Shown here one piece after another: positions 7,731 through 15,010 of a stretch of DNA of 37,087 nt. How positions within the stretch are numbered: the first letter of the stretch is position 1; every line of letters begins with the position of its first letter. The notes under the pieces are model-generated. The model was not told where the DNA came from and did no database searches. It saw only the letters and a list, made by a program, of their open reading frames with translations. The stretch covers positions 1 through 37,087 of the forward strand of contig JAFOHE010000312.1 in NCBI GenBank assembly GCA_017421975.1. Reading direction: 5' to 3'. The stretch comes from Pseudomonadota bacterium (lineage in GTDB: Bacteria > Myxococcota_A > Bradymonadia > UBA4248). The translations under genes and the position numbers were made by a program.

Positions 7731-8342
7731 TTATGCTGGATCTTTGGACGTATCGGTCGCGTTTGCGTTGAGCATCATTCGGATTTGCGTTGGCAAAAAA
7801 GTTTGGAGATACTTTGTATCTTCTGGTGCATGGCGTTCAAGGGCAAGCCTGATTTCTGAGCTTGAAACCTGGGGTAGCGGTGCAATTGGCAGAGCATCGG
7901 CTTCAAAGCCCTGGCGCGGCAAAACGAGAAAATCTGCCAGCGATACGAGTGTGTCATATTGAAACCATTGTGGAAGTGTCGGTACGATATCAGCACCAAT
8001 GGCGATGAGTATCCTTTTTTCGGAAACGCGCTCGCGCAAGGCTTTGACGACATTTACCGTATAGCTTTTGGGTTGGCCGAGATCGCGCTCAATCGTTGAA
8101 ATTTCAATGTTTGGGAATCCGTCTAAGACGGCATGAAGCATTTGAAGGCGAAGTGAATAGGGCAATAATCTTTTGTCAAAAGCGTGTTGCCACGTGGGCG
8201 CGACGAGGATCCTTGCTTCGGGGATGAGACAATGAAGCATGACGGTAAAAAGGACATGCGATAAATGGGGTGGGTTAAACGAACCCCCGTAATAGACAAG
8301 GACATCCTTCTGAGGAATGTCTTCAAAAGCCGTAATAAGCAT
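7731..8342 (-). CDS. nadD: Nicotinate-nucleotide adenylyltransferase
   Basis: 203 residues. NadD joins nicotinate mononucleotide to AMP from ATP, giving deamido-NAD, in the cytoplasm. The nucleotidyltransferase signature GGSFNPPHLSH is near the N-terminus (residues about 19-29), with the His pair used in catalysis. The second signature, VSSSEIRLAL, near the C-terminus corresponds to the ISSTxIR motif. Length is normal for the family. The start is set at ATG 8342 (MLITAFEDIPQ). The frame stays open upstream, but the extra 39 residues would be translated from intergenic repeat copy 3 and are surely not part of the enzyme. It lies just downstream of the ABC-F gene on the same strand and may share its transcript. 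Confidence 0.9.
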   Translation of the reverse strand: MLITAFEDIPQKDVLVYYGGSFNPPHLSHVLFTVMLHCLIPEARILVAPTWQHAFDKRLLPYSLRLQMLHAVLDGFPNIEISTIERDLGQPKSYTVNVVKALRERVSEKRILIAIGADIVPTLPQWFQYDTLVSLADFLVLPRQGFEADALPIAPLPQVSSSEIRLALERHAPEDTKYLQTFLPTQIRMMLNANATDTSKDPA

Positions 8343-8380
8343 TGTCTGTGCGTAAACCTTATGTGGCAGAGGAACATGAA

Positions 8381-8455
8381 GGGGCGTTGCGGGGTTTCCC
8401 CGCAATGGGGGTAGCGGCGTATGTTTACATAGCCGCGTAGGGGGCGTCGGCCCCC
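8381..8455 (+). repeat. Composite three-hairpin intergenic element, copy 3 (shortest)
   Basis: Hairpin A TTGCGGGG/CCCCGCAA (8387-8405). Hairpin B GTAG + CGGC + GTATG ... CATA + GCCG (8411-8435). Hairpin C GGGGGC/GCCCCC (8440-8455). In C the closing pair is C-G where copies 1 and 4 have A-T, a compensated change. It lies between the 3' end of the ABC-F gene and the start of nadD. Confidence 0.85.
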
Positions 8456-8481
8456 TCAATAAACCAAATCAAAAAGCCGTA

Positions 8482-10410
8482 TCACGCATTTTGGAAGGCG
8501 GCGAGCGCGTCTTCTAACTCGGCCTGGGCCGTCATCCACGCATCCATCGTTTCGTCTAGGCGCGCTTGGTCGTTTGATTTTTGCATGGTCAGCGTCCTGA
8601 TACGGTCTGGCACTTTGTAAGTTTCAGGGTCGGCAAGTGACGCGTCGATCGTATTGATTTCGGCTTCGAGTTCGGCGATTTTGGCCTCCAGATCACGGAT
8701 GCGTTTTTCGATATGTCCCGTCGCTTTTTTGATGGCATTGCGTTGTTGCGCCGATTCGATGCGTTTTTGTTTTTGAGAATTGGGTGAGGTCGTCTGTGTC
8801 TGTTCGTCGGTTTTTTGTTGGCGCGAAGCCATAAAGGCTTCGTGTTCAGAATAGGTGCCTTCAAAGACGTCGATTTTGCCATGATCGATGGTGGCAATTT
8901 TGTGACAGACTTTGTCGATGAACCAGCGGTCGTGGGAGATGACGACGATGGCACCAGGGTATTGAATGAGCGCTTCCTCGAGGGCTTCGCGGCTATCGAG
9001 GTCGAGATGGTTTGTCGGTTCGTCGAGCAGGAGAAGGTTGGGCGCACGAAGGAGAATTTTGGCGAGTGCGAGTTTGTTCTTTTCGCCGCCGGAGAGAATG
9101 GAAACGGTTTTGTCGATGTCCTCGTTTGTAAACAGGAAGGCGCCCAAGGAAGCGCGAATTTGTGTGATGGTGACATCGCCCGGAAGATCGGCGCTCGCTT
9201 CTTCGAGGAGCGTGCGATCAAAGTTGAGTGCGTCAATCTGGTGTTGGGCAAAATGCGCGAGTTTGACGCGGTCGCTCAATATGCGTTCGCCTTTAAAGTC
9301 GATGCAGTTGGCGAGTATTTTGATGAGTGTCGATTTTCCGGCGCCGTTGGGTGCGACGAGGGCAAGCTTGTCGCCGCGATAGATGCGGAAATTCAGGTCG
9401 TTATAAACGACATTGTCACCGTATGCTTTTGAAACGTGCTTGAGTTCGAGAAGAATTTGCGGCACGCGTTCGGGCGTCGGAAAGTGAAAATGGATCTTCT
9501 TGCGATTTTGAAGCAACGTGACGGTTTCGAGCTTCTCGAGCTGTTTGACGCGGCTTTGGACTTGTTTGGCTTTGGTGGCTTTGTATCTGAATTTTTCGAT
9601 AAAGGCTTGTTTTTCGGCGATGAGATGTCTTTGCTGTTCCGCTGTTTTTTCGAGTTGTTCTTCAAGGGCGTCACGCAGTTCGAGGTAATGGTCGTAATTG
9701 CCTGGAAAGAGGAGAAGCCCGTTATCGTCGAGCGCGGCGACGGCATCGACGACGTGATTAAGAAAAGCGCGGTCGTGGCTGACGATGAGAAGTGTTCCAG
9801 GATAGCTGGACAAAAAATTTTCGAGCCATGCGAGCGAGGACATGTCGAGGTGGTTTGTCGGTTCGTCGAGAAGAAGCAGATCGTGTTTTGCGAGCAGGAG
9901 TTTTGCGAGCAGGATGCGCATCTGCCAACCGCCGGAGAATTCGGTTGTCAGCTTTAGAAAATCATCGGATTTGAAGCCAAGGGAAGCCATGATGGATTGG
10001 GCATCGGAACGGAGATGGTAGCCGCCTTGTGTTTCAAAGGCGTGTTGTTTTTCGCCGAGTGCTGAGATATTTGCATCGGTTGGAGAAGCGTCCACGGCAG
10101 CATGGAGACGTTCTATTTCGGCTTCGAGGTCGAGGAGATCCTGGCGTCCAGAGAGGACGAGTTCGAGCGCCGGTTTTCGATCCATGGATGTGATTTCCTG
10201 TGGCAGGTAGCCGATGGAAATATTTTTTGGCAGAATGACGGATCCGCCGTCGGCATCGAGTTTTCCGGCGATGATTTTGAGGAGCGTCGATTTTCCGGCG
10301 CCATTGTGACCGACGAGGGCTGTTCGTCTAAAACGATCGAGCTGCCATGTGATGTCTTCGAACAATTTTTGGGCACCGAAGTACTTGGTAAGATTCGATA
10401 TCTGAAGCAT
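8482..10410 (-). CDS. ABC-F family ATPase (ribosome-associated)
   Basis: 642 residues with no membrane segment, as in the ABC-F class that acts on ribosomes rather than in transport. The first ATPase domain has GHNGAGKST (residues 34-42), signature FSGGWQMR and LLLDEPTNHLDMSS. The linker (FIEKFRYKATKAKQVQSRVK) is the arm that reaches the tRNA in this family. The second domain has APNGAGKST, LSGGEKNKLALAK and LLLDEPTNHLDLDS. The last 75 residues form a charged coiled coil (EKRIRDLEAKIAELEAEINT). The pattern is closest to YheS/YdiF-type housekeeping members. A role in antibiotic protection cannot be excluded from sequence but nothing points to it. Confidence 0.9.
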   Translation of the reverse strand: MLQISNLTKYFGAQKLFEDITWQLDRFRRTALVGHNGAGKSTLLKIIAGKLDADGGSVILPKNISIGYLPQEITSMDRKPALELVLSGRQDLLDLEAEIERLHAAVDASPTDANISALGEKQHAFETQGGYHLRSDAQSIMASLGFKSDDFLKLTTEFSGGWQMRILLAKLLLAKHDLLLLDEPTNHLDMSSLAWLENFLSSYPGTLLIVSHDRAFLNHVVDAVAALDDNGLLLFPGNYDHYLELRDALEEQLEKTAEQQRHLIAEKQAFIEKFRYKATKAKQVQSRVKQLEKLETVTLLQNRKKIHFHFPTPERVPQILLELKHVSKAYGDNVVYNDLNFRIYRGDKLALVAPNGAGKSTLIKILANCIDFKGERILSDRVKLAHFAQHQIDALNFDRTLLEEASADLPGDVTITQIRASLGAFLFTNEDIDKTVSILSGGEKNKLALAKILLRAPNLLLLDEPTNHLDLDSREALEEALIQYPGAIVVISHDRWFIDKVCHKIATIDHGKIDVFEGTYSEHEAFMASRQQKTDEQTQTTSPNSQKQKRIESAQQRNAIKKATGHIEKRIRDLEAKIAELEAEINTIDASLADPETYKVPDRIRTLTMQKSNDQARLDETMDAWMTAQAELEDALAAFQNA

Positions 10411-10582
10411 AATTCTTGGAATGTGATCGAGGTGTCGTTCATAACGACGTGATAAGCGTAAATGCCATGAAGCGTAAAAAAAGTTCGCTTCATTTACGTG
10501 AGGGGTGTATAAATGGAGTTAGAATGCATATCAAATGTAAAATGGAAGGATGAAAATGTTTGTTCTCATTAAAGATCAAACG

Positions 10583-10612
10583 TTGCATCTTGGGTGAGTT
10601 TTGGTGTAGAAT
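10583..10612 (+). promoter_or_regulatory. Candidate promoter of the PEGA gene
   Basis: TTGCAT (10583-10588) and TAGAAT (10607-10612) with 18 bases between them, 55 bases before the chosen ATG. Confidence 0.35.
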
Positions 10613-10667
10613 GTGACATAGGTCATAAGGCCGGCGCATTCATTATTTCATGTGGAGACATATCAGG

Positions 10668-11711
10668 ATGAGAAAGTCAGTATTTACAGCAATTACGGCA
10701 CTATGTACGCTCTTTGCGACCGAAGCGATGGCGCAGGATTCTGTTGCCGTTATGAAGATTGATGTCTCAAGCGTAGAAGCTGAATCTCAGGCTGCGATGG
10801 TTTTGGATGCTCTTCGCTCCGAAGTCACCAAGTCTGATCGTACATTGGATGCCAATGGCAGCGATGTTACTTATACAGAAATGCAGATGCTGACCGGTTG
10901 TGACCGCGAAGCTAATATTGCTTGCTATGAAGCGGCGTGTGAGACGTTGGGATCGAGCGCGATCATTTTTGGTAATGTCGCCGAAGATGGGCAGACGAGC
11001 CTCGTTTGGTATGTCAGTGGCAAAGGTATTTTCCGCGAAGTCAAAGGACTTGTAACGGACACGGAATCGGCAAACAAACTGGCACAACGCATGATCGTCG
11101 GTGAAATGGGTTCACTCGTCGTCACGAGTAACGTGCCTGGCGCAGACGTTTTTATCGATGGCAAACGCGTCGGTATGAGTGCTGAATATATGGAGAATGC
11201 ACAGCCATTCTCGCTTCTCGCCGGTAACTATATCGTCTCTGTTCGTAAGGAAGGGTATCAGCGTGAAGATGCTGTGAAAGTGACCGTCGTCGGTAACGAA
11301 CAGGCGCATATCCACATGGATCTCGTCGTCGCACTCGATGAAGACAAAATTAAACGCATTATGATTTATACCGGTTGGGCTGCCTTTGGCGTCGGCGTCG
11401 CCGGACTTATCGGTGGTGGTATTACCGAGGGCTTGATGAAGGCGCATCAGAGCGATTTTAATAATGCGATCCATCAAGGGACGAGCGATGATCTTGAAAG
11501 TATGAAGAGTAAAGGTGAGACGATGGACACCGCGAAGATGGCCTTATACATCGTCGGTGGTATTGGCCTCGCCGCTGGTGTCACGATGCTTTGCCTGGGG
11601 TACTTCTATAACTTCGAAAGTGATCAGGCACTCGCGGATACGCGTATTCCAAACATCAATGTCGCCGCCAGTCCGGAATTCTCCGGTGTCAACCTCGGCT
11701 GGACTTTCTAA
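10668..11711 (+). CDS. PEGA-domain envelope protein with two C-terminal hydrophobic segments
   Basis: 347 residues from ATG 10668, chosen for GGAG ten bases upstream and the signal peptide directly after it (about 1-23, ending AMA). Residues about 24-140 are an alpha/beta domain beginning with VAVMKIDVSS and holding the Cys-rich stretch CDREANIACYEAAC. A PEGA domain follows (about 145-220: GSLVVTSNVPGADVFIDGKRVG and on). Two hydrophobic segments (about 230-252 and 288-310) are joined by a helical loop, and the chain ends in a short strand with terminal Phe (VNLGWTF). This layout is common among myxobacterial PEGA proteins and is shared by the gene at 23591-25051. The exact function is unknown; it probably acts in the periplasm or at the outer membrane. 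A terminator follows. Confidence 0.8.
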   Translation: MRKSVFTAITALCTLFATEAMAQDSVAVMKIDVSSVEAESQAAMVLDALRSEVTKSDRTLDANGSDVTYTEMQMLTGCDREANIACYEAACETLGSSAIIFGNVAEDGQTSLVWYVSGKGIFREVKGLVTDTESANKLAQRMIVGEMGSLVVTSNVPGADVFIDGKRVGMSAEYMENAQPFSLLAGNYIVSVRKEGYQREDAVKVTVVGNEQAHIHMDLVVALDEDKIKRIMIYTGWAAFGVGVAGLIGGGITEGLMKAHQSDFNNAIHQGTSDDLESMKSKGETMDTAKMALYIVGGIGLAAGVTMLCLGYFYNFESDQALADTRIPNINVAASPEFSGVNLGWTF

Positions 11712-11731
11712 GCCTTCTATATACCTTCTTG

Positions 11732-11763
11732 TCCCCCAAAGCTTTGACTTCGGGGGATTTTTT
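11732..11763 (+). terminator. Rho-independent terminator of the PEGA gene
   Basis: TCCCCCAAAG and CTTCGGGGGA form a stem with one A-C mismatch, followed by T6, about 20 bases after the stop. It isolates the PEGA gene from the riboswitch that begins about 20 bases further on. Confidence 0.8.
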
Positions 11764-11784
11764 CTTGCCTGAAAATGGCCTTTT

Positions 11785-11863
11785 GCTGACGGGGCGGTTC
11801 CCTCTGCGGAATCTGAGATTGACCCGTTGAACCTGTTCGGATAATGCCGGCGTAGGGATCAGC
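11785..11863 (+). promoter_or_regulatory. TPP riboswitch (THI element)
   Basis: The conserved TPP aptamer is recognisable throughout: closing stem GCTGA (11785-11789) with TCAGC (11859-11863), the GGGGcgg segment, CTGAGA followed by ACCCGTTGAACCTG, and CGGATAATGCCGGCGTAGGGA. CTGAGA contacts the pyrimidine ring of thiamin pyrophosphate and the GCG-rich half contacts the phosphate in known structures. Downstream, TTGCGGC (11871-11877) pairs with GCCGCAA (11898-11904). No T run follows, so control is probably at translation. The next gene on the strand is a porin-like barrel, not a thiamin biosynthesis gene. Confidence 0.93.
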
Positions 11864-11904
11864 AACGCTCTTGCGGCGTCTTGCCATCTTTACTTTTGCC
11901 GCAA

Positions 11905-11925
11905 ATGAGTGTTTGCCATGAATGA
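11905..11925 (+). other. Possible 6-residue leader reading frame
   Basis: ATG at 11905 opens a frame MSVCHE ending TGA at 11925, overlapping the porin start at 11918 in another frame and ending just before AAAGGAG (11927-11933). It could couple translation to the main gene, or be chance. Confidence 0.2.
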
Positions 11926-13282
11926 TAAAGGAGCTTATAGGCCTGTCGTTTGGCCTGTTCCACCAGATGCGATCCAGATAACACAGCACTTTCTCAAAAA
12001 GATCATTCTGTCATGGGGCGTAATTCATCTTTTTGGAACGATGATTTTCTTGTGTTTCTTTGGATTTCCTCAAAACACATTCGCGTTTGACGAATTTGAT
12101 TCGGTGCATGCACCAGCACGATTCTCGATCGAAGCCAGTGATCTGACGCTTGATATTAAAGGGCGTATGCGACTTGGATTGCATGATCTTGAAGGCGAAG
12201 GCGGGCCGGGACACGATAGCCCGACAGATACGGCAACGATTGGTACGCGTTCGCCGTTTGTTGATCTCGATAGTTTCGATCTTTCGTTTCGCGGTCATTG
12301 GAAGGAGATGCTTTGGCTCAATGCCAATGTGTCTTTTATGACGGATGAGACGTACCTTTCTGCCATCTATTTTGAGTATAAACAGGAGATGACATCGTGG
12401 TTTAGCCATGGGGTCGAGGTCGGTTATCAAACGCCTGTCGTGGCGACAGATCGTCGGACAGTGCGTTATCCCTTTATCGCGACAAATTATTGGCGTTATC
12501 CGGAGTACCATTTGGCGTATGCAGCCAAGTTTTCGCTGGCCACTGAAACGGCGCTCTCTTTTTACGGCTCATTAGGCATTATGCGGCCTTTGAAAGCTGA
12601 GCCCATTCATAGTTCTTCTGAATACCGCGGAACGTTTAGCACAGTTTCGTATAGTTCGGCCAAAGCGTTTTCAGGCAATGCGCCGACGGGGACAGCTTTG
12701 CTACGCCTCAATACGTATGGCGCAAATGTCGAAATCTTCGGGAGTATTGGCAAAATAAGCATGAAAGAGGGGATTCAGACGCTTGTCAGCGATTTTCCGT
12801 ATTACCGCTATTTGCCTTCATTTGATGCGTCAACGCAAGATGCTTTATCTTATTGGTATGGCGGAAGAATCGGCTATAACGGGCTTGGCCTTCACGTTAT
12901 GGGGGAAGTGATTGCTTCCCATGAACATTTGCTCGACCGCGTCGGTATGTATGTGCAAGCTGGTTATACGCTGTCACGCGATGAGGCGTTTTGGTTTAAT
13001 AGTATTGAATTTGTCACGCGCTATGAGCGCACGTGGTTACGCAATTCAACGGATTTGATTGACGACAGTCACGCTTTTCGAAGTCCTGAAACGACGAATG
13101 CTGTCAGTTGGGATTATCAGGTGCTGACGCTTGCGCTGAGATCAAACATTGTGTCGGATTTCGTATCTCTGCGCATTGAATACACCTTCTTTTGGGAAGA
13201 AAATGGCATCCCGGCGCTTGAAATCAATGATTCGGCTGTGAAGAACAACGAGCTTTTGCTTCAAATTGAAGCGAGATATTAA
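11918..13282 (+). CDS. Outer-membrane porin-like beta-barrel under TPP riboswitch control
   Basis: 454 residues from ATG 11918. No family recognised with certainty. An uncleaved-looking N-terminal stretch of about 30 residues precedes KKIILSWGVIHLFGTMIFLC, a hydrophobic segment ending near NTFA that fits a signal peptide with an unusually long front part. The mature part is made of alternating aromatic strands (LTLDIKGRMRLGLHDL, LWLNANVSFMTD, SHGVEVGYQT, AKFSLATETALSFYGSLGIM) and ends EARY, as trimeric or monomeric porins often do with an aromatic last residue. There is no plug domain or TonB box, so it is not a TonB-dependent receptor. With the riboswitch in front, the simplest reading is passage of thiamin or a precursor across the outer membrane. 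A good AAAGGAG (11927-11933) lies just inside the chosen start, so the start is uncertain. Confidence 0.75.
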   Translation: MNDKGAYRPVVWPVPPDAIQITQHFLKKIILSWGVIHLFGTMIFLCFFGFPQNTFAFDEFDSVHAPARFSIEASDLTLDIKGRMRLGLHDLEGEGGPGHDSPTDTATIGTRSPFVDLDSFDLSFRGHWKEMLWLNANVSFMTDETYLSAIYFEYKQEMTSWFSHGVEVGYQTPVVATDRRTVRYPFIATNYWRYPEYHLAYAAKFSLATETALSFYGSLGIMRPLKAEPIHSSSEYRGTFSTVSYSSAKAFSGNAPTGTALLRLNTYGANVEIFGSIGKISMKEGIQTLVSDFPYYRYLPSFDASTQDALSYWYGGRIGYNGLGLHVMGEVIASHEHLLDRVGMYVQAGYTLSRDEAFWFNSIEFVTRYERTWLRNSTDLIDDSHAFRSPETTNAVSWDYQVLTLALRSNIVSDFVSLRIEYTFFWEENGIPALEINDSAVKNNELLLQIEARY

Positions 13283-13290
13283 CACACGTG

Positions 13291-13441
13291 TTGGGGGCGT
13301 TGCGGGGGATGCCCCCGCAGAGGGGGTAGCGACGTATTGGCGCGGGCTATGTCGCCTGCGCTCCATACGCCCTGCGGGCGCGGCTATCTCGCTCATGCTC
13401 AATACGCCGCGCCAATAGACGCGTAGGGGGAGACATCCCCC
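13291..13441 (+). repeat. Composite intergenic element, copy 4, with two further bulged hairpins nested inside
   Basis: Hairpin A TGCGGGGG/CCCCCGCA (13301-13319). The outer hairpin B runs from GTAGCGAC + GTATTGGCGCGG (13327-13346) to CCGCGCCAATA + GACGC (13408-13423). Nested inside are GGGC-TATG...CATA-C-GCCC (13344-13372) and GGCGCGGC-TAT...ATA-C-GCCGCGCC (13377-13413), both with the family's unpaired C. Hairpin C is GGGGGA/TCCCCC (13426-13441). The element fills the gap between the porin and the lipoprotein gene. Confidence 0.85.
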
Positions 13442-13479
13442 ACATATTCATAAAATTGTTTTCATAAAGGAAACGTAAC

Positions 13480-14808
13480 ATGAAAAAATGGTTCATTTGG
13501 TCGCTTTGTCTGTTTGTTTTCGCCGCTTGTTCAGATGATAACAATGAGAACGATGATTCTGGAAACAAGCCGAACAATGATATTGGTTCCGTTTTGACGC
13601 TTGAATCGGCGGGTACGATGACCGTGGGAAAGGACGATAATGCCGAGATTATCAGGGCATTGCCGGGCAAATCGGGTGCCATATTGATTTCGTCGAAGGC
13701 GCATCGGATCACGCGATTGACGTTTGATGATGCCAAAGGCATTGCGGTCGCTGAGCAGGCGACCAAAGAGCTGGCTGAGGATGACGAGTTTACGAGCGGT
13801 CAGCTGTATGATGAGCACACGATGCTTGTGACGCATACGATTCTTGAAAAAGCGTCGGATGCTTCAGACGCGGCCATTACTGGATGTAGTGGTGAAATTG
13901 TGGCGCTCAGTCTTGAAACGGGCAGTGCCTTTGGGAGTGAAATTGCGCGGGAAACGGTAGGTGCGATGCCCGATGCTGTTGGACTTTCTCCAGATAAAAA
14001 GTGGGCTGTGTCGTGCGATGAACATGATTCAGAAGCCAAAGCATGGGGCAAATGCTCTGTGGAGACGATTTTGCCGAGTGTGACGATTCTGGATATGGCC
14101 AAAGGCGTGACTGGCATGAAGGCTGTGGCAAAAATCCGGTTTACGGAGAACAAGCTTGGACCGCGTGAGCCTGAATATGCCGCGATTGCAAGCGATAACG
14201 ATACTGTCATGGTGACGCTTCAGGATTCGGATGAAGTGGCCATTTTTAAGATTTCGGAGGTGATGGCACAGTCGGCTGGTGACAATGGCATCATCGAACT
14301 GGATGAATCGGCTGTAAAAATCGTGGCTTTGCCGACAAATGATGCGCAGGCGCAGCCATGGCCGGATGGCATTGTGTCGTTCGATATCAGTGGTAAATCT
14401 TATTTCGTGATTGCCGGTGAATGGAATGATACGATCATTACGCTGGATACCGACGGAAATGTCGTTTCGAATATACAGATTAAGGAAAGCGAGGTGCCGT
14501 CGAATTATCCGTGTGTTAAAAATGGATCGGATCCTTTGTATAGCCCGGATTCGCTTGCAGTATTCACGAAAAATGGAAAGACGTTTGTGGCGGCGACGCT
14601 TCGCCATGCGGGGGCTGTCATCGTCTATGACTATTCGTCGCCGGCTTCGCCGAAGTTCAGTGCGATTGCCAAAGTCGGGGCCAATGATTCGACGGCGTGT
14701 TCAAAAGACGGTTCCTCTGTTCGACCGGAAGGAATTTCATCTGACGGAGAGCTGATTTGGGTGGCCAACGAAGGAGATAGTTCTGTGAGCGTCGTACGCA
14801 TTCGATAA
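13480..14808 (+). CDS. Beta-propeller lipoprotein
   Basis: 442 residues; AAAGGAAA seven bases before ATG. A lipoprotein signal ends with FAAC (Cys17), then an Asp/Asn-rich linker. The rest shows repeated four-strand blades typical of YVTN/WD-like propellers: PDAVGLSPDKKWAVSCDE, YAAIASDNDTVMVTLQDSDEVAIFKI, DGIVSFDISGKSYFVIAGEW and RPEGISSDGELIWVANEGDSSVSVV. The final motif resembles the PEGISF...VANE pattern of choice-of-anchor I propellers. Cysteines occur in pairs that may form disulfides. It is likely an outer-membrane-anchored surface or periplasmic protein; no ligand or reaction can be assigned. It stands alone between repeat copy 4 and the DnaA-box cluster. Confidence 0.75.
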   Translation: MKKWFIWSLCLFVFAACSDDNNENDDSGNKPNNDIGSVLTLESAGTMTVGKDDNAEIIRALPGKSGAILISSKAHRITRLTFDDAKGIAVAEQATKELAEDDEFTSGQLYDEHTMLVTHTILEKASDASDAAITGCSGEIVALSLETGSAFGSEIARETVGAMPDAVGLSPDKKWAVSCDEHDSEAKAWGKCSVETILPSVTILDMAKGVTGMKAVAKIRFTENKLGPREPEYAAIASDNDTVMVTLQDSDEVAIFKISEVMAQSAGDNGIIELDESAVKIVALPTNDAQAQPWPDGIVSFDISGKSYFVIAGEWNDTIITLDTDGNVVSNIQIKESEVPSNYPCVKNGSDPLYSPDSLAVFTKNGKTFVAATLRHAGAVIVYDYSSPASPKFSAIAKVGANDSTACSKDGSSVRPEGISSDGELIWVANEGDSSVSVVRIR

Positions 14809-14890
14809 TCCACAGAGTTATCCACAGTTTTTCACAGAAGCGTTCTATTTATCCACAGGTTATCCACAATAAGTGGTAGATTTATCCACA
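14806..14890 (+). other. Cluster of six DnaA-box-like 9-mers, helically phased
   Basis: TTATCCACA, the high-affinity DnaA box, occurs exactly at 14818, 14849, 14860 and 14882. Near matches TAATCCACA and TTTTTCACA occur at 14806 and 14828. All read the same way, and the start-to-start steps are 12, 10, 21, 11 and 22 bases, close to whole turns of the helix. The array sits between the lipoprotein gene and lolC/E. It may be an origin, a DnaA-titration site or a DnaA-controlled promoter. Confidence 0.8.
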
Positions 14891-15010
14891 ACCGAAAACG
14901 TGATGAAGACTTTCTGCGTCTGTGCGTTGCTCTTGGAAGCAAAACGGCGTAAAAGCGTTCGTCAATTTTCGGGCGTGGGTAGGATTCGCCCAATGGAGTG
15001 GAAGAAAAAT

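Noticed and set aside
7681-7962. 93-codon plus-strand frame opposite nadD
   Set aside because: Lies antisense within the well-supported nadD gene and has no homologue I recognise.
8343-8459. A longer NadD starting at 8459
   Set aside because: The extra residues are translated from repeat copy 3 and do not resemble the family; the conserved enzyme starts near 8342.
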